A stretch of 64,000 nt of DNA, taken from the NCBI RefSeq assembly GCF_000390185.1, contig NZ_AQHR01000088.1:186001-250000 (forward strand). The letters are read 5' to 3'. Shown here piece after piece: positions 53,737-63,688 of the stretch. Positions within the stretch are counted from its first letter, which is position 1. Every line of letters starts with the position of its first letter. The notes below the pieces were generated by a model. The model saw only the letters and a program-made list of their open reading frames with translations. It was not told the DNA's origin and did not search any database. This stretch comes from Lunatimonas lonarensis (GTDB lineage Bacteria > Bacteroidota > Bacteroidia > Cytophagales > Cyclobacteriaceae). The translations under genes and the position numbers were made by a program.

Positions 53737-55659
53737 ATGGAAACCAACTTTGTTCTCAATGCGAAGATTCCGGAAGGCGCACTTGATCAGAAGTGGTCGA
53801 ATTTCAAGAAAAATGCCCGTTTGGTCAGTCCTACCAATCGATCCAAATACAAGGTTATCGTGGTGGGCACCGGGCTAGCTGGATCCTCCGCCGCTGCCTC
53901 TTTGGCAGAAATGGGGTTCCAGGTCAGTACGTTTTGCTTCCATGATTCTCCCCGACGAGCCCATTCCGTTGCCGCACAAGGTGGGGTAAATGCCGCCAAA
54001 AACTATCAGAACGACGGGGATAGCGTCTATCGCATGTTTTATGATACGCTTAAGGGGGGTGATTTCCGGGCGAGGGAAGCAAATGTATATCGTTTGGCCG
54101 AGTGCTCCGCCCATCTCATTGACCAAGCCGTAGCGCAAGGCGTACCTTTTGCGAGAGAGTACAGCGGGTACCTCAACAATCGGTCTTTTGGCGGTGTGCA
54201 GGTAAGCCGGACATTCTACGCCAGGGGACAGACGGGCCAGCAACTGCTGCTCGGGGCGTACCAAGCGTTGATGAGACAGGTTTCTCTCGGAAAGGTCGAG
54301 AGCTATTCCCGTCATGAAATGCTGGACTTGGTAACCATAGCAGGCCACGCAAAAGGGATAATTGCCCGAAACATGGACACTGGGAAAATTACACGGCATG
54401 CAGCCGATGCGATAATCCTTGCTACCGGTGGCTTTGGAAAGATTTTTTATTTATCCACCCTGGCCATGGGCTGCAACGGATCGGCAATATGGCGGGCACA
54501 TAAAAAAGGAGCACTCACTGCATGCCCCAGCTGGACGCAGATTCACCCCACCTGCTTGCCGCAATCGGGCAGCCATCAGTCCAAGCTTACCCTTATGTCG
54601 GAATCATTGAGAAACGATGGAAGGATTTGGGTACCGAAGTCCAAGAGTGATGCGCGCAAAGCAAACGAGATTCCCGAAAATGAACGGGACTATTACCTCG
54701 AACGACGGTACCCGTCTTACGGCAATCTCGCCCCCAGAGATATATCTTCCCGCGCGGCCAAAGAACGTATAGATGCTGGCTTTGGAGTGGGTCCCATGAA
54801 AAATGCGGTATTTTTGGATTTTAAAGACGCCATCAGGCATCAGGGAATGGAATCCATCAAAAAAAAGTACGGCAACCTGTTTGACATGTACGAAAAAATC
54901 ACCGGGGTCAACGCCTATTCTGAACCCATGCTCATTTCGCCCGCCGCTCATTTTTCCATGGGAGGCCTCTGGGTCGACTACGAATTGAGTACGACAATCC
55001 CTGGACTTTATGCAATCGGAGAGGCTAATTTCGCCGACCATGGAGCAAACCGACTTGGAGCCAATTCTCTGCTTCAAGCCTGTGTAGACGGATACTACAT
55101 TATTCCCTACACCCTGCCGCATTACCTAGCGGATGTTAAACCCTCCGACAGACCGGATATTTCCCATCCCGCATTTGAAACGGCAGAAGAGGAAGTGTCC
55201 GCCCTGTTGGAGCGCCTTTGCACAGCGAACGGAACAAAAACCGTAGATCATTTCCATAGGCAACTTGGAACCTTGCTTTACGATAGCTGTGGACTAAGCC
55301 GAACGGCAGAAGGCCTCCATCGTGCCATATCCTCCATACAAGATCTGCGCGAAGAATTCTATCAAGACGTGAAAATACCAGGAAGCCCCCAGGAGATGAA
55401 CGATGAACTGGAAAAGGCAGGCCGCGTGGCAGACTATCTTGACATTGCCATTCAAATGTGCCAAGATGCCCTCACCCGTGACGAGTCCTGTGGTGCCCAT
55501 TTTCGCGAAGAATTCCAAACTGCCGAGGGCGAAGCACTCAGAAACGATATCGATTTTGCCTTTATTTCTTGCTGGAAACATACCGAAAAGGGCTCTGTCC
55601 TTTTAAAGGAACCCCTTGAATTTGAATTTGTAAAACCAACCGAAAGAAGTTATAAGTAA
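53737..55659 (+). CDS. Second succinate dehydrogenase/fumarate reductase flavoprotein (paralogue)
   Basis: A 640-aa paralogue of SdhA at 5588-7522. All motifs are kept: [19 protein letters not shown] for [14 protein letters not shown] with the FAD-attachment histidine region, [14 protein letters not shown] and [13 protein letters not shown]. It should be catalytically competent. It overlaps the paired iron-sulfur gene by one base (TAATG), but there is no cytochrome b gene upstream or downstream. It may use SdhC from the first operon, act in another direction (fumarate reduction), or couple to a soluble acceptor. The 229 bp upstream contain no convincing promoter box. Confidence 0.92.
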   Translation: METNFVLNAKIPEGALDQKWSNFKKNARLVSPTNRSKYKVIVVGTGLAGSSAAASLAEMGFQVSTFCFHDSPRRAHSVAAQGGVNAAKNYQNDGDSVYRMFYDTLKGGDFRAREANVYRLAECSAHLIDQAVAQGVPFAREYSGYLNNRSFGGVQVSRTFYARGQTGQQLLLGAYQALMRQVSLGKVESYSRHEMLDLVTIAGHAKGIIARNMDTGKITRHAADAIILATGGFGKIFYLSTLAMGCNGSAIWRAHKKGALTACPSWTQIHPTCLPQSGSHQSKLTLMSESLRNDGRIWVPKSKSDARKANEIPENERDYYLERRYPSYGNLAPRDISSRAAKERIDAGFGVGPMKNAVFLDFKDAIRHQGMESIKKKYGNLFDMYEKITGVNAYSEPMLISPAAHFSMGGLWVDYELSTTIPGLYAIGEANFADHGANRLGANSLLQACVDGYYIIPYTLPHYLADVKPSDRPDISHPAFETAEEEVSALLERLCTANGTKTVDHFHRQLGTLLYDSCGLSRTAEGLHRAISSIQDLREEFYQDVKIPGSPQEMNDELEKAGRVADYLDIAIQMCQDALTRDESCGAHFREEFQTAEGEALRNDIDFAFISCWKHTEKGSVLLKEPLEFEFVKPTERSYK

Positions 55660-56387
55660 TGGATTTTCTATTAAAGATTTGGCGGCAAGAATCCCAAAAA
55701 GTCAAGGGGAGATTCGTGGACTACCTAGTGTACGATATTTCGGCGGATATGTCATTCCTGGAAATGCTGGATCAACTGAACGAAGCCCTTATACTGAAAG
55801 GGGACGATCCGATTGCATTTGATCACGATTGCCGAGAGGGAATCTGCGGGCAATGCGGAATCGTTATTAACGGTCGGGCTCACGGCCCCCTGGCCAATAC
55901 GACTACCTGCACCCTTCATATGCGATCCTTTAACCACGGGGATACCATCTACATTGAGCCTTTTAGAGCAAACAGTTTCCCCATCAAAAAAGACCTTCGC
56001 GTAGACCGCTCCGCATTGGACTTGATCATCCAGGCGGGGGGATTTATCTCTGTTCGTACCGGTCAGGCACCGGAGGCCAATAGCATCCTGATTCCTTCCG
56101 ACCAAGTCGAAGAGGCATTTGATGCCGCTGCATGCATTGGCTGCGGCGCGTGCATCGCCAGTTGTAAAAATGCCTCAGCGGCCCTGTTTACTGCCGCAAA
56201 AATCGTACACCTCGCCAAATTGCCACAGGGCCAACCTGAAAACAAAGAAAGAACTGAAAAGATGATCCAAAAGATGGATGAACTGGGTTTCGGTGCCTGC
56301 TCCAACACCGGTGCCTGCGAAGTGGAATGTCCCCAAAGCATTTCGATAAGCCACATCGCCCAAATGAATAAGGCTTTTTGGGAATAG
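55659..56387 (+). CDS. Second succinate dehydrogenase/fumarate reductase iron-sulfur subunit (paralogue)
   Basis: A 242-aa paralogue of SdhB. All cluster cysteines are kept: C58, C63, C66 and C84 for [2Fe-2S]; C159, C162, C165 and C169 for [4Fe-4S]; C214, C220 and C224 for the third cluster. Spacing is nearly identical to the first copy (one residue inserted before the fourth). It is translationally coupled to the flavoprotein by a TAATG junction. With no membrane anchor gene in the pair, its electron acceptor is unclear. Confidence 0.92.
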   Translation: MDFLLKIWRQESQKVKGRFVDYLVYDISADMSFLEMLDQLNEALILKGDDPIAFDHDCREGICGQCGIVINGRAHGPLANTTTCTLHMRSFNHGDTIYIEPFRANSFPIKKDLRVDRSALDLIIQAGGFISVRTGQAPEANSILIPSDQVEEAFDAAACIGCGACIASCKNASAALFTAAKIVHLAKLPQGQPENKERTEKMIQKMDELGFGACSNTGACEVECPQSISISHIAQMNKAFWE

Positions 56388-56443
56388 TGCTGTATCCAAC
56401 TAAACCAAATAGTCGTAAGAGCCCAAAGTGGTACAACCTTTTT

Positions 56444-57871
56444 CTATACCATTTCCCAACCGGAACGAACTGGCTCTTTTATAAACCTATCCGCTTCCGG
56501 GATCCCGTTCGCTTTCATTTGGTCGGAGTCCCAATGGATTTTTTGACCTTTCATTCGCAGTGACAGAACACCCAACAGTGTTATCTCCGTTAGGTGCGCG
56601 CCATATTCAAAGTTGGCACTGGCCATTGGCCCACCCTTAATTGCATCTACCCAATCCCGAAAATGTCCCTTTGATCGGGCAATGGTCTGGGCAGGAATTT
56701 TCATCGACTTGGCAAGGGAATCGGGGAAAACCTTAGGTGCTCTATTCCCTCCTTCATTCACGATGACACCCTTTTCCCCAATGAACAGGGTACCTCTAGC
56801 CGTCCACTGATAATTAGCCGGCAGGGCAGGATGCAAAGGGGGCCTTACGCCTCCGGAGTACCAGGTAAGGTTCACTGGGGGACGACTGCCCTTTGCCCCG
56901 AATCGGTAATAACCTATCTCACCATAGGGAGCAATGTCTTCGTTACTGAACCCGGCAGGAAATACCTCCACGGTTTCCGGATAACCAAGCTCCAAAGCCC
57001 AAGTGGCGGCATCCATGTCATGACAACCAAAATCTCCCAACGCACCACAGCCAAAATCCCAAAAATCCCTCCAGGTAACCGGAGAATACCAATCATGGAA
57101 CGCTTTGTGCGGGGTGGGACCTAACCACAGATCCCAGTCAAACCCGTCCGGCTTTCGGCTGCTCTTAGTAGGCATGGCCTTCAGTTCAGGAATCCACCTT
57201 GTCGCCGGAACCCATGCATGAACGTCCTTTACCTCTCCTATCACACCAGCTCGTAAATACTCCACTGTCTCCCGAATACCATCGGTACTATGCCCCACAT
57301 TTCCCATCTGAGTGGCCAAACCTGTTTCTTGGGTCAGTTTTTTGATCATCCTCGCCTCCCAGATATTATGAGTGAGGGGTTTTTCGCAGTATACATGTTT
57401 GCCCGCTTTCATAGCCATGTAGGTGATGTAAGCATGGGTATTGTCAGGTGTTGAGCAACAGATGGCATCCAGGTCAGTTTGGCGTTCCAACATTCGCCGG
57501 AAGTCCAGGTACTCCGCAACTTTGTAATTAGCCGTTTTGCTTTCGTAGTGTTCTTCTATCAACCGCTTTACCGGTCCTCTGCCGGCAATCGAGCGGTAAT
57601 AAAAATTGGCCAAATCCCAAAAATTTCCCGGATCGGCAATTGCCGTCAACTGCACATCGTCCAGCTTCATCAGATCCTCAGCGTTCTGCCTTCCCTTTCC
57701 TCCGGCTCCTACAATCCCTATATTGACCTTATCACTAGGAGCCGTATACCCCTGCCCACCCAAAACAAACCGAGGAACTATGTAAAACCCTGTAGCTGAG
57801 ACCACAGCCTTTTTTATAAATCTTCTTCTGGTGCTTGCTTGATGCGGGGTGGCTTCTGGCGTGCTATTCAT
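56444..57871 (-). CDS. Gfo/Idh/MocA oxidoreductase with Tat signal
   Basis: A 475-aa exported NAD(P)-dependent sugar-type dehydrogenase. The twin-arginine signal RRRFIKKAVVSATGFYI (16-32) directs it through the Tat system with bound cofactor. The Rossmann motif is NIGIVGAGGKGRQ, followed by CCSTPDNTHAYI and the EKPLTHNI catalytic-lysine segment. It has C-terminal inserts (WDLWLGPTPHKAFHDWYSP, FWDFGCGALGDFGCHD) typical of Planctomycetes/Bacteroidota secreted members. The substrate is likely a sugar or polyol, not predictable here. It is followed by a divergent intergenic stretch to sdhB2 of 57 bp and preceded by an amidohydrolase gene on the same strand. Confidence 0.9.
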   Translation of the reverse strand: MNSTPEATPHQASTRRRFIKKAVVSATGFYIVPRFVLGGQGYTAPSDKVNIGIVGAGGKGRQNAEDLMKLDDVQLTAIADPGNFWDLANFYYRSIAGRGPVKRLIEEHYESKTANYKVAEYLDFRRMLERQTDLDAICCSTPDNTHAYITYMAMKAGKHVYCEKPLTHNIWEARMIKKLTQETGLATQMGNVGHSTDGIRETVEYLRAGVIGEVKDVHAWVPATRWIPELKAMPTKSSRKPDGFDWDLWLGPTPHKAFHDWYSPVTWRDFWDFGCGALGDFGCHDMDAATWALELGYPETVEVFPAGFSNEDIAPYGEIGYYRFGAKGSRPPVNLTWYSGGVRPPLHPALPANYQWTARGTLFIGEKGVIVNEGGNRAPKVFPDSLAKSMKIPAQTIARSKGHFRDWVDAIKGGPMASANFEYGAHLTEITLLGVLSLRMKGQKIHWDSDQMKANGIPEADRFIKEPVRSGWEMV

Positions 57872-57955
57872 ACCTCGGGGATTATTTCTTATGGTTCAAC
57901 ATGGTAAATACACCCGAATATAGCGCATTTTTCGAAAACTCGACAAGAATCGGAA

Positions 57956-58882
57956 TCAAATGCGATAGATACGCTCTGCATTGGCATGATACACCAATTC
58001 CCTCTCGTTCTTGCTCAACGAAGCAGTATACTGTAAAAAAACGTCTGCCCACTGTCTGTAGGACCCCGCACGAAGCACTACGGGCCAATCCCCTCCAAAC
58101 ACCAAACGATCCATACCAAATGCCATAAAGACATGATCCAAATACGGAACCAAATCGGCAAAACGCCAGGCATCAAGGTTCGCCTTGGTAATAACTCCGG
58201 ATACCTTACATACTACGTTTTCGAATTTTCCAAGAACCCGCATTTGTCGCTTCCAAAGATCAAAATCCCCTCCCCCACGAATATCTGGGTTGCCAATATG
58301 ATTTAACACAAACGTCAAATCCGGATACCTACGCACCAAACGGATCGAAGCCTCCATAAGAGAGGGAGAAACGTTTAGGTCAAAACCCAGCCCATGCCTC
58401 CTGAGCATCGATATGCCCTCCAAAAAACGGGGATTTTCAACAAGCTCTTCCGATATACCCCGTCTAATGCCTCGTACGATCCCCCTTGACACCAGCGATT
58501 CCATTTCTTGCTCGGACTGAAGACCCTTTTCCAACGGAAAATAGGCAACCATCCCACGAATCCGAGGATCCTCCTTACTCCTATCCAAAACCCAATCCAC
58601 CTCTTGGAGATACTGATCCGGACGGCGGCCGCATTCGACAAAAACCATTTTAGATATCGGCAATGCCTCTGACGCCACTTCGAAATCTACCGGCAAAAAA
58701 TCCCTATCCAATACCCCACTAAGCCAAGGGTAATCCATCTCACGACGATCCCACAGGTGCAAGTGGGTGTCCACCAAGGGGATATTATCCCATACTGCAC
58801 TTGAACGGGCCTTCATTCCGGATCCAACCCAAGTAGCTGCACCGAAAATACTGGCCTTCACGACAAAATCCCTCCTGTTCAT
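57956..58882 (-). CDS. Exported amidohydrolase-2 family lactonase-like protein
   Basis: A 308-aa TIM-barrel metal hydrolase of the amidohydrolase-2 family, like L-fucono- or L-rhamnono-lactonases. An N-terminal Tat-like segment MNRRDFVVKASIFGAATWVGSG suggests export. The metal site has DTHLHLWD, then FVECGR, NHIGNPD and GGDWPV. The start is ATG 58882, because the earlier frame runs through the trpB2 terminator. It lies 84 bp before the Gfo/Idh/MocA gene on the same strand, so both may act on one sugar pathway. The exact lactone is unknown. Confidence 0.82.
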   Translation of the reverse strand: MNRRDFVVKASIFGAATWVGSGMKARSSAVWDNIPLVDTHLHLWDRREMDYPWLSGVLDRDFLPVDFEVASEALPISKMVFVECGRRPDQYLQEVDWVLDRSKEDPRIRGMVAYFPLEKGLQSEQEMESLVSRGIVRGIRRGISEELVENPRFLEGISMLRRHGLGFDLNVSPSLMEASIRLVRRYPDLTFVLNHIGNPDIRGGGDFDLWKRQMRVLGKFENVVCKVSGVITKANLDAWRFADLVPYLDHVFMAFGMDRLVFGGDWPVVLRAGSYRQWADVFLQYTASLSKNERELVYHANAERIYRI

Positions 58883-58890
58883 ATAAAAAA

Positions 58891-58922
58891 AGCCCCCGAA
58901 CCGGCTAATCGGCTCAGGGGCC
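58891..58922 (-). terminator. Terminator after trpB2-type gene
   Basis: On the minus strand a 12-bp stem (two G-T wobbles) with a five-base loop ATTAG is followed by seven Ts. It sits 6 bp after the synthase stop and before the amidohydrolase start. Confidence 0.85.
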
Positions 58923-58927
58923 ATCGT

Positions 58928-60295
58928 TTAGGATGGAATCAATGGTGTTGTCAGCCGTGCAATCGACGCGTCTATCTCTGCTTGGGTCAACTCGTGCTGC
59001 TTGATCTTTCCGGCAAAGTAGTCATCATAGGCCTTCATGTCGAAGTTTCCGTGGCCGCAGAGATTGAAAAGAATCGTCTTTGAGACACCCTCTTCCCGGC
59101 ATTTTTTTGCCTCTGCTATAGCTGTGGCTATCCCGTGGTTTGCTTCAGGAGCCGGTATTATGCCCTCCGCCCTTGCAAATTGTACACCTGCCTCAAAGAT
59201 TTCAATATTGTCGTGGGCCTGCGCCTCAATCAATTTGTCCTTGAGCAATTGACTGACAATTACCCCCGCTCCGTGATACCGGAGTCCACCGGCATGGATA
59301 GGTGCAGGTATGAAATCATGGCCCAGCGTATACATCGGCAAAAGGGGTGTCATCCCTGCCGTGTCACCAAAATCATACCTAAATACACCCCGTGTAAGTT
59401 TGGGACAGGAGGCAGGCTCGCTTGCGATACAGCGGATATTCTTTCCCTCATCCATGTTCAGTCGAAGAAATGGAAAGGCCAGACCGGCAAAATTGGAGCC
59501 GCCACCGAATGGTGCGATCACGATATCAGGTAGGTCCCCCGCTATTTCGAGTTGCTTGATCGCTTCCAATCCAATAATGGTCTGGTGAAGCTTCACGTGG
59601 TTCAAAACAGACCCCAGGGCGTATTTGGTATCGTCCCGAGTGGCGGCCATTTCGACGGCTTCTGAGATCGCAATGCCCAATGACCCCGGAGAATCCGGGT
59701 TTGCCGCGAGAATATTCCTCCCTGCTTGGGTACGGTCTGAAGGAGACGGATACACATCCGCACCCCAAGTATTCATCATGATCTTTCGATAAGGCTTGTC
59801 ATGAAAGGAGAGCTTCACCATGTACACCTCGCATTTGATACCAAAATGCTGACAGGCAAAGCTTAACGCACTGCCCCACTGACCGGCACCGGTCTCGGTA
59901 GTGATCCGCTTGATACCCTCCTGCTTGTTGTAATAGGCTTGCGGAATCGCCGTATTCGGCTTGTGTGAACCGGAAGGGCTCACCCCTTCGTACTTATAAT
60001 AGATCTTTGCAGGCGTATCCAGTGCCTTCTCCAACCCATACGCTCTATAAAGCGGAGTAGGTCGCCAAAGGCTGTACATATGCCTGACCTCATCTGGAAT
60101 AGTCACCCATTTATCCGTCGTTACTTCCTGCTTGATCAAGGCCTCTGGAAACAAAGGGGCCAATGAATCCGGCCCAATTGGTTCCAATGTTCCCGGATGA
60201 AGAGGAGGAAGCGGCTTATTGGGCATATCCGCAATGATGTTGTACCATTTTTCAGGAATCTGGGATTCCTCCAAAATAATTTTTCTTCTGTCCAT
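58928..60295 (-). CDS. TrpB2-type tryptophan synthase beta-like protein
   Basis: A 455-aa PLP enzyme of the TrpB2 branch, longer than the trpA-dependent TrpB1 and with an N-terminal extension ([13 protein letters not shown]). The PLP lysine is K112 in [24 protein letters not shown] is the conserved substrate site and [11 protein letters not shown] the glycine-rich phosphate loop. TrpB2 makes tryptophan from indole and serine (or phosphoserine-like substrates) without TrpA. No trp operon is adjacent. It ends at a strong terminator. Confidence 0.9.
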   Translation of the reverse strand: MDRRKIILEESQIPEKWYNIIADMPNKPLPPLHPGTLEPIGPDSLAPLFPEALIKQEVTTDKWVTIPDEVRHMYSLWRPTPLYRAYGLEKALDTPAKIYYKYEGVSPSGSHKPNTAIPQAYYNKQEGIKRITTETGAGQWGSALSFACQHFGIKCEVYMVKLSFHDKPYRKIMMNTWGADVYPSPSDRTQAGRNILAANPDSPGSLGIAISEAVEMAATRDDTKYALGSVLNHVKLHQTIIGLEAIKQLEIAGDLPDIVIAPFGGGSNFAGLAFPFLRLNMDEGKNIRCIASEPASCPKLTRGVFRYDFGDTAGMTPLLPMYTLGHDFIPAPIHAGGLRYHGAGVIVSQLLKDKLIEAQAHDNIEIFEAGVQFARAEGIIPAPEANHGIATAIAEAKKCREEGVSKTILFNLCGHGNFDMKAYDDYFAGKIKQHELTQAEIDASIARLTTPLIPS

Positions 60296-60358
60296 AAATT
60301 ATCGGATGTTTTAGGTCTATTTTTCTTGTGCCCAAGATAGTGGTTTTTCACTCTTTTT

Positions 60359-63300
60359 TTAGGGCTTGTTCAACAAATAAGCCGCTACGGATTGGTTGTT
60401 TGTGCCGACCAACAACACATTAAGCTTTCCCATCTTTATGAACTGGAGGGCTTTTACGTCTCCGAAGAAACCTAATCCGGATTGCTGTTGATCTACGTAC
60501 TTGAAATTGCCGGCACCATCCCCTTCGAAAAGCTGCCCGAAATTTGCGTCAATAACCCCGTACCTCAACCGCATGGAGTTTTGGTTGCCTGCCAGAATTA
60601 GATCCAAGTGGCCGTCTCCGTTAAAATCCAAAAACTCGATGGCATAAACAGGCGCAAATTGTGCCTCCTTGGGAAGCGCATGTCCCTCGAACACGCCATT
60701 TCGGTTTTCAAAATACATGGTTCTTAGTTCCGTCACATCCAGTTTTTTGGCATTGGCCAGTTGCTCTCTACTGAAAATATCCGTAAGCTTTGCGCCGGCA
60801 AACGATTCATAGTCCGTAAACTTGCTGCGCATGCCATACATCTGATCCAACAACTCATCCCGGCTCAAAAAAGGGTAGGATTGACCCTGAATGTAGGTGC
60901 TCAGGATCGGGTCAAGAGAACCATTCTTATCAAAATCGTCAAAGATCAAGGTGATCGGCTCCTCTTTGCTAGCTCTCAATTGAGAATTTAACCCAAAATT
61001 GCCCACCACCAAATCCATATCGCCGTCCCCGTCTACATCCACTACCCGAAGACTGGACCAAAGACCGGTGATTGGCTCCTTAAAAAAGCGATCTGTGGCC
61101 AACTCCAACTTGGTACCTCCTTGATTGACAAAGACCTGGATGGGCATAAACTCGCCAACAACCACCAAATCCTGATACCCATCCCCATCCAAGTCCACCC
61201 ACTGGGCATCAGTAACCATACCTAGGTTCACCAACGCTGGACTAAAAGCCTCAGTCACATCGGTGAATTTCCCAGCCCCATCATTTTTCAACAAATAGGA
61301 TCTAGGTGACTCCGGAAACTCACCGGGAATAACACGGCCTCCCACAAATAGATCAATATGACCGTCACCATCAAAATCAACCGGCCGCACACAGCTTCCG
61401 CTCACCCGCAGATCGGGCAACGCCGCTTCTGCTTTTACAAAATTTCCTCCACCTTGATTAATGTAAAGTCGATCCTGAAGCCTATCGTCATTGGGTTCAT
61501 AGTCGTGGTACCCCCCGGAAACGATGTATAAATCCTGCCATCCATCTCCATTGGCATCAAAAAAAACCGCATCAGAATCCGTAAACTCTTGATCTTTGGA
61601 TGTATCCAATCCTTGGGATTCAATAAACTGACCCGTAGATACCTGAAAAAACAATTTTCCAGGTGTTCCCTGAACACCCCCTACATACACATCATTGAAC
61701 CCGTTTCGGTTTACATCACCAACCGAGATTACCGGCCCTACCGGAGAAAGCATATAATTAAGCAGGGGCTGCCGCTTGAAATCATTATAGCCGGGCTCAA
61801 TATGCTCAAAATTCAACGGCGGAACAATAGCGGTAAATATAGGCTTATCGGCGACACGTACCGCAGGCTTAAATGGTACAGCCTCGCGCTCGAAAATGCG
61901 GTATTGTTGATTTGCCGCCAAATCTGTCAAGATCTGCGATTTTCCACTTGGCCATATGACCCGAATCGAATCCACCCTGCTGTTGTTTTCCAGCCCGAAA
62001 TGAATTCTTGGACTTACGGAAGACTGAAATCCGCGGGTTATCTGCTGTTCATAAAACTGCATGCCTCCGTCTATGTATAGATAAACCTTGGCTCCAATTC
62101 CGAGGGAATTTCCATTTTCGCCTACCAAATGCAGCTGAATGTAGCTGGTACGCTTTCCCAGCTCCTGATTACGGTTGCGATAAATACCCGCAGACCCGTT
62201 TAGATTATTGACTACCAAGTCCAACGCCCCATCGTTGTCCAAGTCTGCGAAAGACGCACCGCTGGAAAAACCCAGACTACCCAATCCCCATTCCTTGGTC
62301 CGATCCGCAAAAGTCAGATCACGATTGTTGCTGAAGATGTAATTGGAAATGGGCGTCGAACTCATTGAAGTAACCAAATGCAGGGTATCGGCGGGCTCCT
62401 TGGCCCTGGCCTGCGCAAAGTAGTAATCCCCTTTGTACTTTAGGAAATCCCGGTTGGTATAATCCCGGAAATATCCATTGGTAACAAATAAATCCTTCCA
62501 GCCGTCGTTGTTAAAATCTGCAAAGAGAGCCGCCCAACTCCAGTCCGTATTGGACACACCTGCCAGTTGGCCAACTTCGGAAAAAAAACCACCTCCTAGA
62601 TTGAGATGGAGCATGTTGCGCATATTTTGATGGTAAAAACCCTTCAACACCATCAACGCATATTGTTCGTAATTCTCAGGCCCATATAACAGCTTTTGCC
62701 GCTTGTTTTCTTCCGGCAGCATATCCAACGTAAAAATGTCCGGCAATCCATCGTTGTTGAAGTCACTGATATCTGAACCCATGGAAAAGTAGGAGATGTG
62801 CTGCAAGTATTCCGTGAGGCTTTCCGAGAAAGTCCCATCCCCATTGTTTGTATACAGGTAATCAGGCTCAATATAGTCATTGGAAATATAAATATCGGGG
62901 TATCCATTTCCCGTAATATCCGCTACTGCCACACCAAGCCCAAACCCCATGGAACTGCCCTTGATACCTGCTTCTTGGCTCACGTCTGTGAACCTTCCTC
63001 CGTCATTCCGGAATAATTTATCGCCTGCAAACTTGTTTCGATCCCGCCGTTTCGCATCAAACTCGATCTCGTTGATTACATTGGTATTGTGATTGAGCAG
63101 ATACATGTCCAAGTCTCCATCCAGATCGTAATCAAAAAACAACGCCTGTATGCTGTTGGTCACATCGTCCAATCCGTAAGCGGCCGCCTCATCTATAAAC
63201 GTACCGTCACCTTGATTGACAAATAACTGGTTTCTTCGTTCGTCCGGATTCCCTTTTCCGGAATAGCAAACGTAAATGTCCAGAAAACCATCCGCATTGA

Positions 63301-63688
63301 TATCTACCATGGTTACGCCGGTTGTCCATGCAGATTTCCCTTCGACTCCTGCTTCCTTTGTTATGTCTTTGAATTTAAAGTTGCCTTGATTCAAATACAA
63401 TTTATTGGGAACCATGTTTCCGGTAAAATAGATATCATCTAAACCATCGTTATTGATATCCCCCACTGCCACCCCTCCCCCATTGTACATGTACTCATAG
63501 GTTAGGATGTTTGTCTTTCTGTCTTCGGCAAGCGAATTTTGAAAACGGATGCCACTCCTTCTTGCCGGTTGGCTTTCGAAAAGCTGCTGGGCTTGCGAAC
63601 CAAACGAAAGGACACCCATCAAAAACAAAATAAGACAGGTGATTCGATTTATCGACTTCGATACAGTCCCTCTTTCTAGCTGGCGCAT
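60359..63688 (-). CDS. CRTAC1-like secreted FG-GAP/VCBS repeat protein with ASPIC/UnbV domain
   Basis: A 1109-aa exported protein. A signal peptide is around residues 10-33 (TCLILFLMGVLSFGSQAQ). The body has many FG-GAP/VCBS repeats, each with a calcium-binding D-x-D/N-x-D-G segment such as GDINNDGLDDIYF, DINADGFLDIYV, DFNNDGLPDIF and DVDGDGDMDLVVG, predicted to fold into beta-propellers. Near residue 540 the ASPIC/UnbV domain appears (GIGAKVYLYIDGG, QITRGFQSSVSPRIHFGL, IRVIWPSGKSQ). Related proteins are often encoded near SusD/TonB systems, but none is seen here. No C-terminal T9SS sorting domain is evident. Role unknown, probably surface binding. Confidence 0.85.
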   Translation of the reverse strand: MRQLERGTVSKSINRITCLILFLMGVLSFGSQAQQLFESQPARRSGIRFQNSLAEDRKTNILTYEYMYNGGGVAVGDINNDGLDDIYFTGNMVPNKLYLNQGNFKFKDITKEAGVEGKSAWTTGVTMVDINADGFLDIYVCYSGKGNPDERRNQLFVNQGDGTFIDEAAAYGLDDVTNSIQALFFDYDLDGDLDMYLLNHNTNVINEIEFDAKRRDRNKFAGDKLFRNDGGRFTDVSQEAGIKGSSMGFGLGVAVADITGNGYPDIYISNDYIEPDYLYTNNGDGTFSESLTEYLQHISYFSMGSDISDFNNDGLPDIFTLDMLPEENKRQKLLYGPENYEQYALMVLKGFYHQNMRNMLHLNLGGGFFSEVGQLAGVSNTDWSWAALFADFNNDGWKDLFVTNGYFRDYTNRDFLKYKGDYYFAQARAKEPADTLHLVTSMSSTPISNYIFSNNRDLTFADRTKEWGLGSLGFSSGASFADLDNDGALDLVVNNLNGSAGIYRNRNQELGKRTSYIQLHLVGENGNSLGIGAKVYLYIDGGMQFYEQQITRGFQSSVSPRIHFGLENNSRVDSIRVIWPSGKSQILTDLAANQQYRIFEREAVPFKPAVRVADKPIFTAIVPPLNFEHIEPGYNDFKRQPLLNYMLSPVGPVISVGDVNRNGFNDVYVGGVQGTPGKLFFQVSTGQFIESQGLDTSKDQEFTDSDAVFFDANGDGWQDLYIVSGGYHDYEPNDDRLQDRLYINQGGGNFVKAEAALPDLRVSGSCVRPVDFDGDGHIDLFVGGRVIPGEFPESPRSYLLKNDGAGKFTDVTEAFSPALVNLGMVTDAQWVDLDGDGYQDLVVVGEFMPIQVFVNQGGTKLELATDRFFKEPITGLWSSLRVVDVDGDGDMDLVVGNFGLNSQLRASKEEPITLIFDDFDKNGSLDPILSTYIQGQSYPFLSRDELLDQMYGMRSKFTDYESFAGAKLTDIFSREQLANAKKLDVTELRTMYFENRNGVFEGHALPKEAQFAPVYAIEFLDFNGDGHLDLILAGNQNSMRLRYGVIDANFGQLFEGDGAGNFKYVDQQQSGLGFFGDVKALQFIKMGKLNVLLVGTNNQSVAAYLLNKP

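Noticed and set aside
58883-58924. Longer start for the amidohydrolase
   Set aside because: The extension reads through the terminator hairpin of the preceding synthase gene.
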